From NCBI RefSeq assembly GCF_004341385.1, contig NZ_SLXE01000014.1, forward strand, positions 7,360-71,359: a stretch of 64,000 bases of DNA, in the 5' to 3' direction. A program made the position numbers and the translations under genes. The stretch comes from Uruburuella suis (GTDB taxonomy: Bacteria > Pseudomonadota > Gammaproteobacteria > Burkholderiales > Neisseriaceae). The notes under the pieces were generated by a model. That model made no database searches. It was not told the DNA's origin and worked only from the letters and a program-made list of their open reading frames with translations. Shown here in pieces: positions 41,557 to 49,740 of the stretch. Numbering within the stretch: the first letter of the stretch is position 1; every line of letters begins with the position of its first letter.

Positions 41557-42303
41557 ATGGCCGCACCTTCCCAACGCATCAACCACGAGCCCGCTTTTCT
41601 GCTTGCCGCCACGCCTTGGCGCGAGAGCAGCTTGTGGCTGGAAATGTTCAGCCGCCGTTATGGCCGCGTGGCCATGCTCGCCCGCAGCGCGCGCAAGCGC
41701 CAGAGTGAGTTGCGCGGCGTGTTGGTGCCCTTTGTGCCGGTGAGCGCTTCGTGGTATGGCGCGCAAGAATTGAAAACGCTGCACCGAGCCGAATGGCTGG
41801 GCGGCTGGCCGCAGCCGCAGGGGCGCGCTTTGTTCAGCGGCCTTTATGCCAACGAATTGGTGCTCAAGCTCACCGCCCGCGAAGACCCGCACCCCGCGCT
41901 TTACGATGCGCTGCACAACGTGATGGCGGCCATCGCCACCGAGCCCAACCATGTGGCAGCGTTGCGCCGCTTCGAATGGGCGCTGCTCACCGCGCTTGGC
42001 TTTGCCCCTGATTTGCAGCATGATGAGCGCGGGCTGCCGGTTGAAGCCGCGCAAACTTATTGGCTGCGCCCCGAGCATCCGCTGCTGCCGCTGGCTGAAG
42101 CCGCGGGGCTGGCTGCGGCAGAAGCCGCCGGCGTGGCGGTGCAGGGCAGCACCGTGCTGCAACTGGCCGCAGGCGCTTTAAGCGGCGGCGATGCTTTGCA
42201 GGAAGCGCTGAAAATCACCCGCCTGCTGCTCGATTTCCGCTTGCCCGAGGGCATTAAATCGCGGCAGATATTGCAGCAAATGCAAAGCTTTCAGACGGCC
42301 TGA
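41557..42303 (+). CDS. recO: DNA repair protein RecO
   Basis: Loads RecA onto SSB-coated single strands with RecR. It has 248 residues: OB-fold N-terminal domain (EPAFLLAATPWRESSLWLEM, FSRRYGRVAMLARSARK), then a helical domain with GLYANELVLKLTAREDPHPA and RRFEWALLTALGFAPDL. The C-terminal zinc cysteines found in some RecO are absent, as in many proteobacteria. I chose ATG 41557. Its stop TGA is inside a DUS (CAGACGGCCTGA), which pairs with a second copy to make a terminator. Confidence 0.93.
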   Translation: MAAPSQRINHEPAFLLAATPWRESSLWLEMFSRRYGRVAMLARSARKRQSELRGVLVPFVPVSASWYGAQELKTLHRAEWLGGWPQPQGRALFSGLYANELVLKLTAREDPHPALYDALHNVMAAIATEPNHVAALRRFEWALLTALGFAPDLQHDERGLPVEAAQTYWLRPEHPLLPLAEAAGLAAAEAAGVAVQGSTVLQLAAGALSGGDALQEALKITRLLLDFRLPEGIKSRQILQQMQSFQTA

Positions 42304-42321
42304 AGCAGGCCGTCTGAAAAA
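42290..42321 (+). terminator. DUS pair overlapping the recO stop codon
   Basis: TTTCAGACGGCCTGAAGCAG then GCCGTCTGAAAAA: the recO stop falls inside the first arm. pdxJ starts 18 bases later, so readthrough into pdxJ is probably partial. Confidence 0.5.
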
Positions 42322-42338
42322 ATATCGAAAGGAATATC

Positions 42339-43070
42339 ATGCTTTTAGGTGTTAATATCGATCATGTGGCCACCTTGCGCAATGCACGCGGCACGCCTTA
42401 TCCCAGCCCGCTCGAAGCGGCGCTGATTGCCGAAACCCACGGCGCCGATTTGATTACCCTGCACTTGCGCGAAGACCGCCGCCACATCAAAGATGCCGAT
42501 GTGTTTGCCATCAAGCAGGCCATCCGCACGCGCATGAATCTGGAAATGGCGCTCACCGAAGAAATGCTTGAAAACGCGCTCAAAGTGATGCCCGCCGATG
42601 TGTGCATCGTGCCCGAAAAGCGCGAAGAAATCACCACCGAAGGCGGCTTGGACGTGCTGGCGCAGCAAGAAAAAATCGCCGCTTTCACCCACACGCTCAG
42701 CCAAGCCGGCATACGTGTGTCGCTCTTTATCGATGCCGACGAAGCGCAAATCCAAGCCGCCAAAGAGGTTGGCGCGCCGGTGATTGAATTGCACACAGGC
42801 GCTTATGCCGATGCCGCCACGCCCTCTGAGCGGGCGCAGCAATTGGCGCGCATTGAAAACGGCGCCCATTTCGGCAGCGAATCGGGGCTGGTGGTGAACG
42901 CCGGCCATGGCCTTACCATACACAACGTGAGCCCGGTGGCGAAAATTTTGGCCATACACGAATTGAACATTGGCCACTCGCTGATGGCGCAAGCGCTTTT
43001 CCTCGGCCTGCCCGAAGCCATCCGTCAGATGAAAGACGTGATGTTTAAAGCGCGCGCGCTGCCTTATTGA
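42339..43070 (+). CDS. pdxJ: pyridoxine 5'-phosphate synthase PdxJ
   Basis: Condenses 1-deoxyxylulose 5-phosphate and 3-amino-2-oxopropyl phosphate to pyridoxine 5'-phosphate. A 243-residue TIM barrel with the starting motif LGVNIDHVATLRNARGTPYP, LHLREDRRHI, a catalytic Glu region MALTEEMLENAL, VPEKREEITTEGGLDV, and HAGHGLTIHNV-like end (VNAGHGLTIHNVSPVAKI). A recO-pdxJ-acpS order is common in proteobacteria. Confidence 0.97.
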   Translation: MLLGVNIDHVATLRNARGTPYPSPLEAALIAETHGADLITLHLREDRRHIKDADVFAIKQAIRTRMNLEMALTEEMLENALKVMPADVCIVPEKREEITTEGGLDVLAQQEKIAAFTHTLSQAGIRVSLFIDADEAQIQAAKEVGAPVIELHTGAYADAATPSERAQQLARIENGAHFGSESGLVVNAGHGLTIHNVSPVAKILAIHELNIGHSLMAQALFLGLPEAIRQMKDVMFKARALPY

Positions 43071-43123
43071 GTAGAGCGTGAAGGCCGTCTGAAAACAAAC
43101 AAAATAATCGCAAAGGAGAGAGC

Positions 43124-43504
43124 ATGATTTACGGAATCGGCACCGATATCGTTGATGTGAAGCGGATTGAAAAGCTGTATAAAAAATACGGCCAAACCTT
43201 TGCCGAGCGCATTTTAAGCCCGTTGGAAATGCACGATTGGCCGGGCATCGGCCGGCCGGTGAAAGTGCTGGCCAAGCGTTTTGCCGCCAAAGAAGCCTTC
43301 GCCAAAGCCGTGGGCACCGGCATACGCGCACCGGTCACTTTTCACGCCATCAGCGTCGGCCACGACGAATGGGGCAAGCCTGAATTTATCTGCGCCCCCG
43401 AGTTGCAAAAATGGCTCGATAAAAAAGACATCAAGCATGTGCATTTGAGCATGAGTGATGAAGAAGATACGGTGGTGGCTTTTGTGGTGGCTGAGGCCGT
43501 CTGA
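43124..43504 (+). CDS. acpS: holo-[acyl-carrier-protein] synthase AcpS
   Basis: Transfers 4'-phosphopantetheine from CoA to ACP. It has 126 residues: IYGIGTDIVDVKRIEKLYKK with metal-binding Asp8, and KRFAAKEAFAKAVGTGI with Glu and Lys of the active site. The stop codon is in GCCGTCTGAAAA (DUS core). It belongs to the recO-pdxJ-acpS group. Confidence 0.96.
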   Translation: MIYGIGTDIVDVKRIEKLYKKYGQTFAERILSPLEMHDWPGIGRPVKVLAKRFAAKEAFAKAVGTGIRAPVTFHAISVGHDEWGKPEFICAPELQKWLDKKDIKHVHLSMSDEEDTVVAFVVAEAV

Positions 43505-43525
43505 AAATATTGGCGGTAAATAAAC

Positions 43526-44329
43526 ATGAATCCAGATAAACGTCCTTTGCTGCGCGTGGTGGCCGGTGTGCTGCTCAATCATCAAGGCGAATACCTGCTC
43601 AGCTCGCGCCCCGAGGGCAAGCCTTATGCCGGCTATTGGGAATTTGCCGGCGGCAAGGTCGAGCCGTCTGAAAGCGAAACCGATGCACTCAAGCGCGAAT
43701 TTGCCGAAGAGCTGGGTATCGCCATCCACCGTGCCATACCGTGGCTCACCAAAATCCATGCTTACGAGCATGCGCATGTGCATCTGCGCTTTTTTCGTGT
43801 GGCCGCCGAAGATTGGTCGGGTGAATTGCAGGCCAAAGAAGGGCAGCAATGGTCGTGGCAGAAGGCCGGCGATTTCACCGTGTCGCCGATGTTGCCCGCC
43901 AATGGCGCTTTGCTGAAAGCGCTGGCGGTGCCCACCGAATTGGCAGGCCGTCTGAACACAGGCTTGCGCGGCGAAAACAGCATGGGTGAATATCGCGTGG
44001 TGCCGTTTGACATGGCAGAGCCGCGGCATGCGCATGTGCTGATCGAAGAGCGTGAATTGCGCCGCATCGGCAAGCTGCCGGCCGCCAAGAGCGTGTGGGT
44101 GGTGATGGATGAGGCAGCGCAATGGCCGCGCGTGCAAGATGCCGATGCGGTGGTGTGGCGGGTGGAAAATTTGGCCGCCGCCCAAGCGCTGGCGGCTGTG
44201 TTGGCGCAAGGCGTATCTATGCCGCTGGTGGTGTATGCTGCGCCTGATTTGTTAACGCAATACGGCGCCGCTTGGCGCGCAGCGGGCGCACACGCATTGG
44301 TGGCCGCCGAAGAAATTGCGCAAGTGTGA
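43526..44329 (+). CDS. MutT-type Nudix hydrolase with extra C-terminal domain
   Basis: A two-part protein of 267 residues. Residues 1-135 form a MutT domain (8-oxo-dGTP diphosphatase): VVAGVLLNHQGEYLLSSRPE, and Nudix box GGKVEPSESETDALKREFAE followed by ELG. The box contains a GCCGTCTGAA DUS core (43673-43682) read as PSE. Residues 140-267 form a second alpha/beta domain with a second DUS at its start (43945-43956) and VWVVMDEAAQWPRV; it resembles the thiamine-phosphate-synthase-like tail found on some MutT proteins, but is too diverged to be sure. Confidence 0.85.
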   Translation: MNPDKRPLLRVVAGVLLNHQGEYLLSSRPEGKPYAGYWEFAGGKVEPSESETDALKREFAEELGIAIHRAIPWLTKIHAYEHAHVHLRFFRVAAEDWSGELQAKEGQQWSWQKAGDFTVSPMLPANGALLKALAVPTELAGRLNTGLRGENSMGEYRVVPFDMAEPRHAHVLIEERELRRIGKLPAAKSVWVVMDEAAQWPRVQDADAVVWRVENLAAAQALAAVLAQGVSMPLVVYAAPDLLTQYGAAWRAAGAHALVAAEEIAQV

Positions 44330-44341
44330 GGCCGTCTGAAC

Positions 44342-44782
44342 ATGTCCAAGCTTAGCCCTAAGCAAAAAATCTTGATTGCCGTGCTGCTGCTGGTGTTTGC
44401 CGGTGTGAAAATTGCGGCGCTTTTGTGGTGGCAGAAGCAGCAGCCGGCGCTCACGGTGCTGAGTGCGGCCGAATGCAATGTGCATGCGGGCTGCGCGTTG
44501 CCTAATGGTGCGGTGGTGAAATTCAGCGACACGGTGCAGGCCAAAGCGCCGTTTGATATCGAAGTGCGCGGCGTGGCGGCCGATGTGGCCGAAGTGTATG
44601 TGAGCTTCACCATGCAGGATATGGATATGGGTTTTAACCGCTACAAGCTCTTGCGCCAGGGCGACGGCACTTGGCGGGCGGCGCAAATCCGCCTGCCCAT
44701 ATGCGTGCAAAACCGGCATGATTATCTGGCCGATATCCACATCGGCGGCAAAGTGTTTCAAGCGGCCTTTACCGCGCAATAA
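44342..44782 (+). CDS. membrane-anchored protein of unknown function
   Basis: A 146-residue protein with an N-terminal signal anchor (ILIAVLLLVFAGVKIAALLW), then a soluble domain of about 110 residues with cysteines in AAECNVHAGCALP and LPICVQNR that could form a disulphide, and a beta-rich pattern ending VYVSFTMQDMDMGFNRYKLL. It starts 12 bases after the Nudix stop, across a DUS. Likely periplasmic. Family not recognised, though the fold pattern could suit a small copper- or FixH-type domain. Confidence 0.7.
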   Translation: MSKLSPKQKILIAVLLLVFAGVKIAALLWWQKQQPALTVLSAAECNVHAGCALPNGAVVKFSDTVQAKAPFDIEVRGVAADVAEVYVSFTMQDMDMGFNRYKLLRQGDGTWRAAQIRLPICVQNRHDYLADIHIGGKVFQAAFTAQ

Positions 44783-44858
44783 CAAGCATCGGTTTTCAGA
44801 CGGCCTGAATGGCTATACAATAAGCCGGTGCAACGATTTATCAACAAGGAATACCATC

Positions 44859-45161
44859 ATGATCGGCAAAAAAATCTTTGAAGAAGTGTCGGCCAAATTG
44901 AGCGAAACCATCGCCAACAGCCCGGCCAAAGATGTGGAAAAAAATGTGAAATCCATGCTCGGCAGCGCGTTTAACCGCATGGATCTGATTACCCGAGAAG
45001 AATTCGACATCCAGCAGCAAGTGCTGATCAAAACCCGCACCAAGCTCGCCGAGCTTGAAGCGCGCCTGGCCAAACTCGAAGGCGGCAGCCCGCTCGAGCA
45101 GGTGGAAACCGTTGCGCCGGATGCGGATGAAGTAGAAACCGTGCCCGAGCAAAAAGACTGA
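44859..45161 (+). CDS. ubiK: ubiquinone biosynthesis accessory factor UbiK
   Basis: A 100-residue coiled-coil protein of the BMFP/YqiC (UbiK) family, which assists the ubiquinone assembly complex with UbiJ. The signature is KKIFEEVSAKLSETIA then DVEKNVKSMLGSAFNRMDLI, then EEFDIQQQVLIKTRTKLAEL as the coiled coil. The tail is acidic. ATG 44859 follows AAGGAATACCATC. comM starts 15 bases downstream. Confidence 0.92.
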   Translation: MIGKKIFEEVSAKLSETIANSPAKDVEKNVKSMLGSAFNRMDLITREEFDIQQQVLIKTRTKLAELEARLAKLEGGSPLEQVETVAPDADEVETVPEQKD

Positions 45162-45176
45162 GCCTGCTGAGCGCGC

Positions 45177-46670
45177 ATGTCTTTAGCCGTGATCTACAGC
45201 CGCGCTTTAAGCGGCATGCAAGCGCCGTTGGTTGAAGTGGAAGCCCACTTGGCCAACGGCTTGCCTGCGTTCAACATCGTCGGCCTGCCCGACACCGAAG
45301 TGAAAGAAAGCCGCGACCGCGTGCGCGCGGCGATTTTGCAGAGCGGCTTCGATTTTCCCGCCAAAAAAATCACCGTTAATCTTGCCCCCGCCGATTTGCC
45401 GAAAGAATCGGGGCGCTTCGATTTGCCGATTGCCTTGGGCGTGTTGGCCGCTTCCGGCCAGATTGCGCCCGATAAATTGGCGGCCTACGAATTTGCCGGC
45501 GAGCTGGCGCTATCCGGTGCATTGCGCCCGGTGCGCGGCGCCTTGGCTATGGCCTGGCAGGGCATGCAGGCGGGCAGGGCATTTGTGCTGCCCGCCGATA
45601 ATGCCAAACAGGCCGCGCTGATGCAGGGCATTGCCGTGTTTGGCGCGGAAAGCCTGGGGCAGGTGGCGGCACATCTCAACGGCATCGAGCCTTTGGCACA
45701 AGCCTTGCCCGATATTCAAGAGCGGCCGTCTGAACACAAACTGCCCGATTTGCAAGATGTGAAAGGCCAGCACACCGCGCGGCTGGCGCTGGAAATTGCC
45801 GCTGCCGGCGGCCACAGTCTGCTGATGATGGGGCCGCCGGGCACGGGCAAATCGATGCTGGCGCAGCGCCTGGCCGGCATTTTGCCGCCTCTGGATGAAG
45901 AAGAATTGATTTCTGTGTGGGCATTGCGCTCGTTGCTGCCGCAGCACCGGCAAGAATTGCAGCGCAGCCGCCCGTTTCGCTCGCCGCACCACAGCGCCAG
46001 CGCCGCAGCTATGGTGGGCGGGGGCTCCGACCCGCGCCCGGGCGAAATTTCATTGGCGCATCATGGCGTACTGTTTCTCGATGAATTGCCCGAGTTCGAC
46101 CGCAAAGTGTTGGAAGTGTTGCGCGAGCCGCTGGAAAACGGCGAAATCCATATCTCCCGCGCCGCCCGCCAAGCTGTGTATCCGGCCAAATTCCAGCTGG
46201 TGGCCGCGATGAACCCCTGCCCGTGCGGCTATCTGGGCCATCCGGTGAAGCCGTGTCGCTGCACACCCGATGCCGTGGCCCGCTACCGCAGCAAAATTTC
46301 TGGCCCTCTGCTTGACCGCATCGATTTAACCATCGAAGTGCCCAGCCTCTCCGCCGCCGAATTGATGCAGCAAGAAGCGGGCGAATCCAGCGCCGATGTG
46401 CTGGCGCGGGTAGAAGCGGCGCGTGCGCGCCAATATGCGCGCCAAGGCAAAGTGAATGCTGCTTTGAGCGTAACGGAACTGGACGGCGTGGCCGCGGTCA
46501 GTAAAGAGGCCGGCCAGGCCTTGGGCGAATTGTTAGAAAAGCTCTCGCTTTCGGCGCGCAGCTTCCACCGAATTATGCGGGTGGCGCGCACGCTGGCCGA
46601 TTTGGCCGGCGATGAGGTGGTGGGGCGCAGCCATGTGTTGCGCGCAGTAAGTTTTCGTAGAGCTTTGTAA
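45177..46670 (+). CDS. comM: ComM / YifB-family Mg-chelatase-like AAA+ helicase
   Basis: ComM is a hexameric helicase that promotes branch migration of incoming DNA during natural transformation, well suited to this DUS-rich genome. It has 497 residues: N-terminal ChlI domain (LAVIYSRALSGMQAPLVEVE; AFNIVGLPDTEVKESRDRVR), Walker A GPPGTGKS, Walker B VLFLDELPEF, and a C-terminal helical domain ending SFHRIMRVARTLADLAG. A DUS core (45724-45733) is read as RPSEH between the two domains. Confidence 0.95.
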   Translation: MSLAVIYSRALSGMQAPLVEVEAHLANGLPAFNIVGLPDTEVKESRDRVRAAILQSGFDFPAKKITVNLAPADLPKESGRFDLPIALGVLAASGQIAPDKLAAYEFAGELALSGALRPVRGALAMAWQGMQAGRAFVLPADNAKQAALMQGIAVFGAESLGQVAAHLNGIEPLAQALPDIQERPSEHKLPDLQDVKGQHTARLALEIAAAGGHSLLMMGPPGTGKSMLAQRLAGILPPLDEEELISVWALRSLLPQHRQELQRSRPFRSPHHSASAAAMVGGGSDPRPGEISLAHHGVLFLDELPEFDRKVLEVLREPLENGEIHISRAARQAVYPAKFQLVAAMNPCPCGYLGHPVKPCRCTPDAVARYRSKISGPLLDRIDLTIEVPSLSAAELMQQEAGESSADVLARVEAARARQYARQGKVNAALSVTELDGVAAVSKEAGQALGELLEKLSLSARSFHRIMRVARTLADLAGDEVVGRSHVLRAVSFRRAL

Positions 46671-46788
46671 GTTTGCCGGCAGAGTGCGCAGAGCATGGCA
46701 TAATTTGCTAAAATACACGGCCGGATATTTTCAGGCCGCCGCTTTTTTTCAGACGGCCTGTATTCAATATGACTATTAAGGTGTTTCA

Positions 46789-47538
46789 ATGAACATAAAT
46801 AAACAACACGGCAAAGGCTTATCGGGCTTTATGTTGGGTTTGCTCTTGGCCACGCTGGTGATTGCCGCCATTTTGTTTTTCCTCAACAGAAGCAGCAAAG
46901 ACAGCTTCAAGCAGCAAGAGCCGGTGGTAATCACTCCGCCCGTGCCGGAAATATTGACACCGAAAGAGAGCGCTTCTATGCCCGATCTGAGCGCCAGCAG
47001 CGCTTCTGATCTCGCGGCTTCGGGCGTGGATGTACTGGAAGGCTTTATTTTGGAACAAACCGCGTCCGAGCCGCAAACCGCGCCCGTGACACCTGCTGTG
47101 CCGGTTGCGCCGAAAGCGGAAAAGCCGGCCGCCAAGCCCACGCAGCAACCCAAAGCGGAAGCCAAGCCCAAGCCTAAAACCAAGCCTGCGCCTGCGGCCA
47201 AGCCCTCACCTGAACAGATTCTCGACAGCGGCAGCATTGAAAAAGCCCACAAAGAGGCACAAAAAGAAGCTGCTCAAAAAGCCGAGCGCAAACCGGCACC
47301 GGCTGCCGGCGGCAACCTGATTTTGCAGATGGGCTCGTTTGGCGATCAGCAAAGCGCCGATGCGCAACGTGCTAAATTGGCGATGATGGGCGTGTCCTCA
47401 AGTGTGGTGCAGGCCACGGTAAACGGCAAAACGGTGTATCGCGTGCAAAGCGGGCGCCTGAGCCGTGCAGAAGCCGAGCGCACCCGCCAAACCCTGAAGC
47501 AAAACGGCGTGGACAGCCTCACCCGCAACGCCAACTAA
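46789..47538 (+). CDS. SPOR-domain membrane protein
   Basis: A 249-residue single-pass protein: short basic N-terminus, helix LSGFMLGLLLATLVIAAILF, then about 130 residues of linker rich in Pro, Lys and Ala (KPAAKPTQQPKAEAKPKPK). The C-terminal SPOR domain (residues 178-249) has LILQMGSFGDQQSADAQRAK, then VYRVQSGRLSRAEAERTRQT. SPOR domains bind denuded septal glycan, so a FtsN-like division role is likely but not proven. It stands upstream of dsbA with a VOC gene between. Confidence 0.87.
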   Translation: MNINKQHGKGLSGFMLGLLLATLVIAAILFFLNRSSKDSFKQQEPVVITPPVPEILTPKESASMPDLSASSASDLAASGVDVLEGFILEQTASEPQTAPVTPAVPVAPKAEKPAAKPTQQPKAEAKPKPKTKPAPAAKPSPEQILDSGSIEKAHKEAQKEAAQKAERKPAPAAGGNLILQMGSFGDQQSADAQRAKLAMMGVSSSVVQATVNGKTVYRVQSGRLSRAEAERTRQTLKQNGVDSLTRNAN

Positions 47539-47577
47539 GCGCTGCTACGGCCTTGCGGTGCGGTAAAGGAGCGTGTG

Positions 47578-47994
47578 ATGACATTTGCCATTCTCGGCCT
47601 GGATCATGTGGTGCTGCGCATCCGCGACCGAGGCCGTATGCTGCACTTTTATTGTGATCTGCTCGGCTGCACGCTGGAGCGCGAGCTGGAAGATTTGGGG
47701 CTGATTCAATTGCGCGCCGGTGCGTCGATTATCGATTTACTGCCCATTGATAAGCCCTTGGGGCAGGCGCGGCAGGGTGAGCCTTTGCCGCAACATGCTA
47801 ATCTGGAGCATTTTTGCCTGCGCATCGAGCCGTTTGACGAAGCGGCTTTGCGCCGCCATTTTCAGGCGCACGGCATGGCATTTGAGCCTGCCGAGGTGCG
47901 TTACGGTGCCGATGGTTTCGGCTTGTCGGTGTATCTCACCGATCCGGAAGGCAATATTGTTGAATTAAAAGGGCCGCCGCAAAAGGCCGCTTGA
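47578..47994 (+). CDS. VOC (glyoxalase/bleomycin resistance) family protein
   Basis: A 138-residue protein of one VOC fold: GLDHVVLRIRDRGRMLHFYC starts with the metal-ligand-type His, LEHFCLRIEPFDEAALRRHF begins the second half, and YLTDPEGNIVELKG holds the conserved Glu. Metal-dependent lyase or dioxygenase type cannot be decided. I chose ATG 47578, preceded by AAAGGAGCGT; the GTG three bases before is also in frame. Confidence 0.85.
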   Translation: MTFAILGLDHVVLRIRDRGRMLHFYCDLLGCTLERELEDLGLIQLRAGASIIDLLPIDKPLGQARQGEPLPQHANLEHFCLRIEPFDEAALRRHFQAHGMAFEPAEVRYGADGFGLSVYLTDPEGNIVELKGPPQKAA

Positions 47995-48060
47995 AACTTA
48001 ATCTAAACCCGTTCGCCGGCCATGAAAAGCGGCCGGCTGATGCATACCAAAGGAAAACCG

Positions 48061-48759
48061 ATGAAACTGAAAACCGTATTTTTAGCCGCCGCTCTCGCGT
48101 TGGCTGCCAATGCCCACGCCGCTTTGGTGGAAGGGCAGGATTACACTGTGCTGCCCAAGCCGATTCCTCAAGCTCAGGCCGATAAAATCGAAGTGCTGGA
48201 GTTTTTCGGCTATTTCTGCGTGCATTGCTACCATCTTGATCCGATTTTGCTCAAGCACGCCCAATCTTTCCCCGCCGACACTTATCTGCGCACCGAGCAT
48301 GTGGTGTGGCAGCCGGAAATGCTGGGCTTGGCGCGCGTGGCCGCAGCCGTGAATCAATCGGGCTTGAAATATCAGGCTAATTCGGCGGTGTTCCAAGCCG
48401 TGTATGAGCAGAAAATCAATTTGGCCGATACAGCCACTTTCAAGCAATGGGCGGCGCAGCAAAAAAGCTTTGACGGCCAAAAACTGATTGCCGCTTATGA
48501 TTCGTTCAGCAACCAGGCGCAAGCCAAGAAAATGGAAGAGCTGACCAACACCTATCAAATCAGCGGCACGCCCACGGTGATTGTGGGCGGCAAATATCAG
48601 GTGAAATTCACCGGCGATTGGAATGCCGGCATGAAAACCATCGATGAATTGGCTGCCAAAGTGCGCAGCGAGCGCGGCATGAAAGCGCCGGCTGCCAAAC
48701 CCGCAGCCGCCGCACTGAAAAGCAAAGGTGCTGCGCTGGCCAAAACGGCCAATAAATAA
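48061..48759 (+). CDS. dsbA: thiol:disulfide interchange protein DsbA
   Basis: Periplasmic oxidase that introduces disulphides into secreted proteins such as pilins. It has 232 residues: signal MKLKTVFLAAALALAANAHA, then VLEFFGYFCVHCYHLDPILL with active-site CVHC, the cis-Pro loop SGTPTVIVGGKY, and an Ala/Lys-rich tail. The C-V-H-C motif is that of neisserial DsbA. An ATG 39 bases upstream is in frame but the signal starts at 48061. In Neisseria, MisRS controls dsb genes; both are in this window. The terminator behind is built from an atypical DUS dialect. Confidence 0.94.
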   Translation: MKLKTVFLAAALALAANAHAALVEGQDYTVLPKPIPQAQADKIEVLEFFGYFCVHCYHLDPILLKHAQSFPADTYLRTEHVVWQPEMLGLARVAAAVNQSGLKYQANSAVFQAVYEQKINLADTATFKQWAAQQKSFDGQKLIAAYDSFSNQAQAKKMEELTNTYQISGTPTVIVGGKYQVKFTGDWNAGMKTIDELAAKVRSERGMKAPAAKPAAAALKSKGAALAKTANK

Positions 48760-48770
48760 GCAGTTGCATT

Positions 48771-48797
48771 TTCAGGCAGCCTTTCGGGCTGCCTGAA
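48771..48797 (+). terminator. terminator behind dsbA made of a different DUS dialect
   Basis: TTCAGGCAGCCT (48771-48782) and GGGCTGCCTGAA (48786-48797) form a hairpin followed by TTTTT. The first arm is the complement of AGGCTGCCTGAA, the dialect known from Simonsiella-type Neisseriaceae, not the AG-DUS of this genome. Confidence 0.8.
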
Positions 48798-48875
48798 TTT
48801 TTACGCCCTGCGGCCGTCTCAACCGGCCGGTATCGGCATGTGAACTTGATTTCAACCATCCGGAAAAGAGCAAAA

Positions 48876-49670
48876 ATGAACCAACCGAAAATCATCTTTT
48901 TTGATATAGACGACACGCTTTACCGCAAAAGCACCGACACGCTGCGCCCCTCGGTTTTGCAGGCGATGCGCGCGCTCAAGGCCAAAGGCATCCTCACCGC
49001 CATCGCCACCGGCCGCACCCCGGCCGCCCTGCCTGCCAAGGTGCAGCAATTGATTGCAGAAGCCGAAATGGATTTGCTGGTGATGATCAACGGCCAATAT
49101 ATCCGCTATCAGGGCGAAGTGTTGCAAAAGCACCCGCTCAAGCAGACGCAAATCGCCGATATGCAGGTTTTTTTCGAAGAGCACAATATTCCTTATGCGT
49201 TTGTATCGGAGCAGACTATCGCCGTGTCGGAGCGGTTGCCGTGGGTGGAAGTGGTATTGGCTGAAATTCTGCCCGAGCATCCGATTGATAAAGATTATTT
49301 TAAAAAGCACGAAGTGTATCAAATGCTGGGCTTTTACCCGCAGCAGCAAGATGATTTGGTGGCGGCAAGAGCGCAGCAATCGGGCTTGAAAACCATACGC
49401 TGGCATGAGCAGTCGGTGGATATGCTGGATGAGCAAGGCTCGAAAGCGCGCGGCATTGCCACCGCCATTGCCCGGCTCGGCATCGATATGAAAGACGTGA
49501 TGGCTTTTGGCGACGGCCTGAACGACATCGAAATGATGCAAACAGTGGGCTTCGGCGTGGGCATGGGCAACGGCCGCCCCGAATTGAAAGCCGTGGTGGA
49601 TTATATCTGCCCCACGGTGGAAGAAGACGGCGTGTTCAACGGCCTCAAAGCCTTGGGTGTGATTGATTGA
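48876..49670 (+). CDS. HAD-superfamily Cof-type phosphatase
   Basis: A 264-residue class IIB HAD hydrolase: motif I FFDIDDTLYRKS with catalytic Asp pair, motif II AIATGRTPA, Lys motif near the cap (MLDEQGSKARGIATAI), and motif IV DVMAFGDGLNDIEMM. It acts on sugar phosphates or flavin-like metabolites in known relatives. ATG 48876 is chosen, GTG 48840 being upstream of AGAGCAAAA. Confidence 0.9.
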   Translation: MNQPKIIFFDIDDTLYRKSTDTLRPSVLQAMRALKAKGILTAIATGRTPAALPAKVQQLIAEAEMDLLVMINGQYIRYQGEVLQKHPLKQTQIADMQVFFEEHNIPYAFVSEQTIAVSERLPWVEVVLAEILPEHPIDKDYFKKHEVYQMLGFYPQQQDDLVAARAQQSGLKTIRWHEQSVDMLDEQGSKARGIATAIARLGIDMKDVMAFGDGLNDIEMMQTVGFGVGMGNGRPELKAVVDYICPTVEEDGVFNGLKALGVID

Positions 49671-49704
49671 GCGCTTAAACAATCGCAAGCAATAAAGCTG
49701 TTTA

Positions 49705-49740
49705 AAAGGCCGTCTGAAAAGTTTTCAGACGGCCTTTTTT
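49705..49740. terminator. convergent DUS hairpin between phosphatase and kinase genes
   Basis: AAAGGCCGTCTGAAAAG and TTTTCAGACGGCCTTTTTTC; a third copy overlaps the stop of the minus-strand kinase gene. It terminates both convergent genes. Confidence 0.75.
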
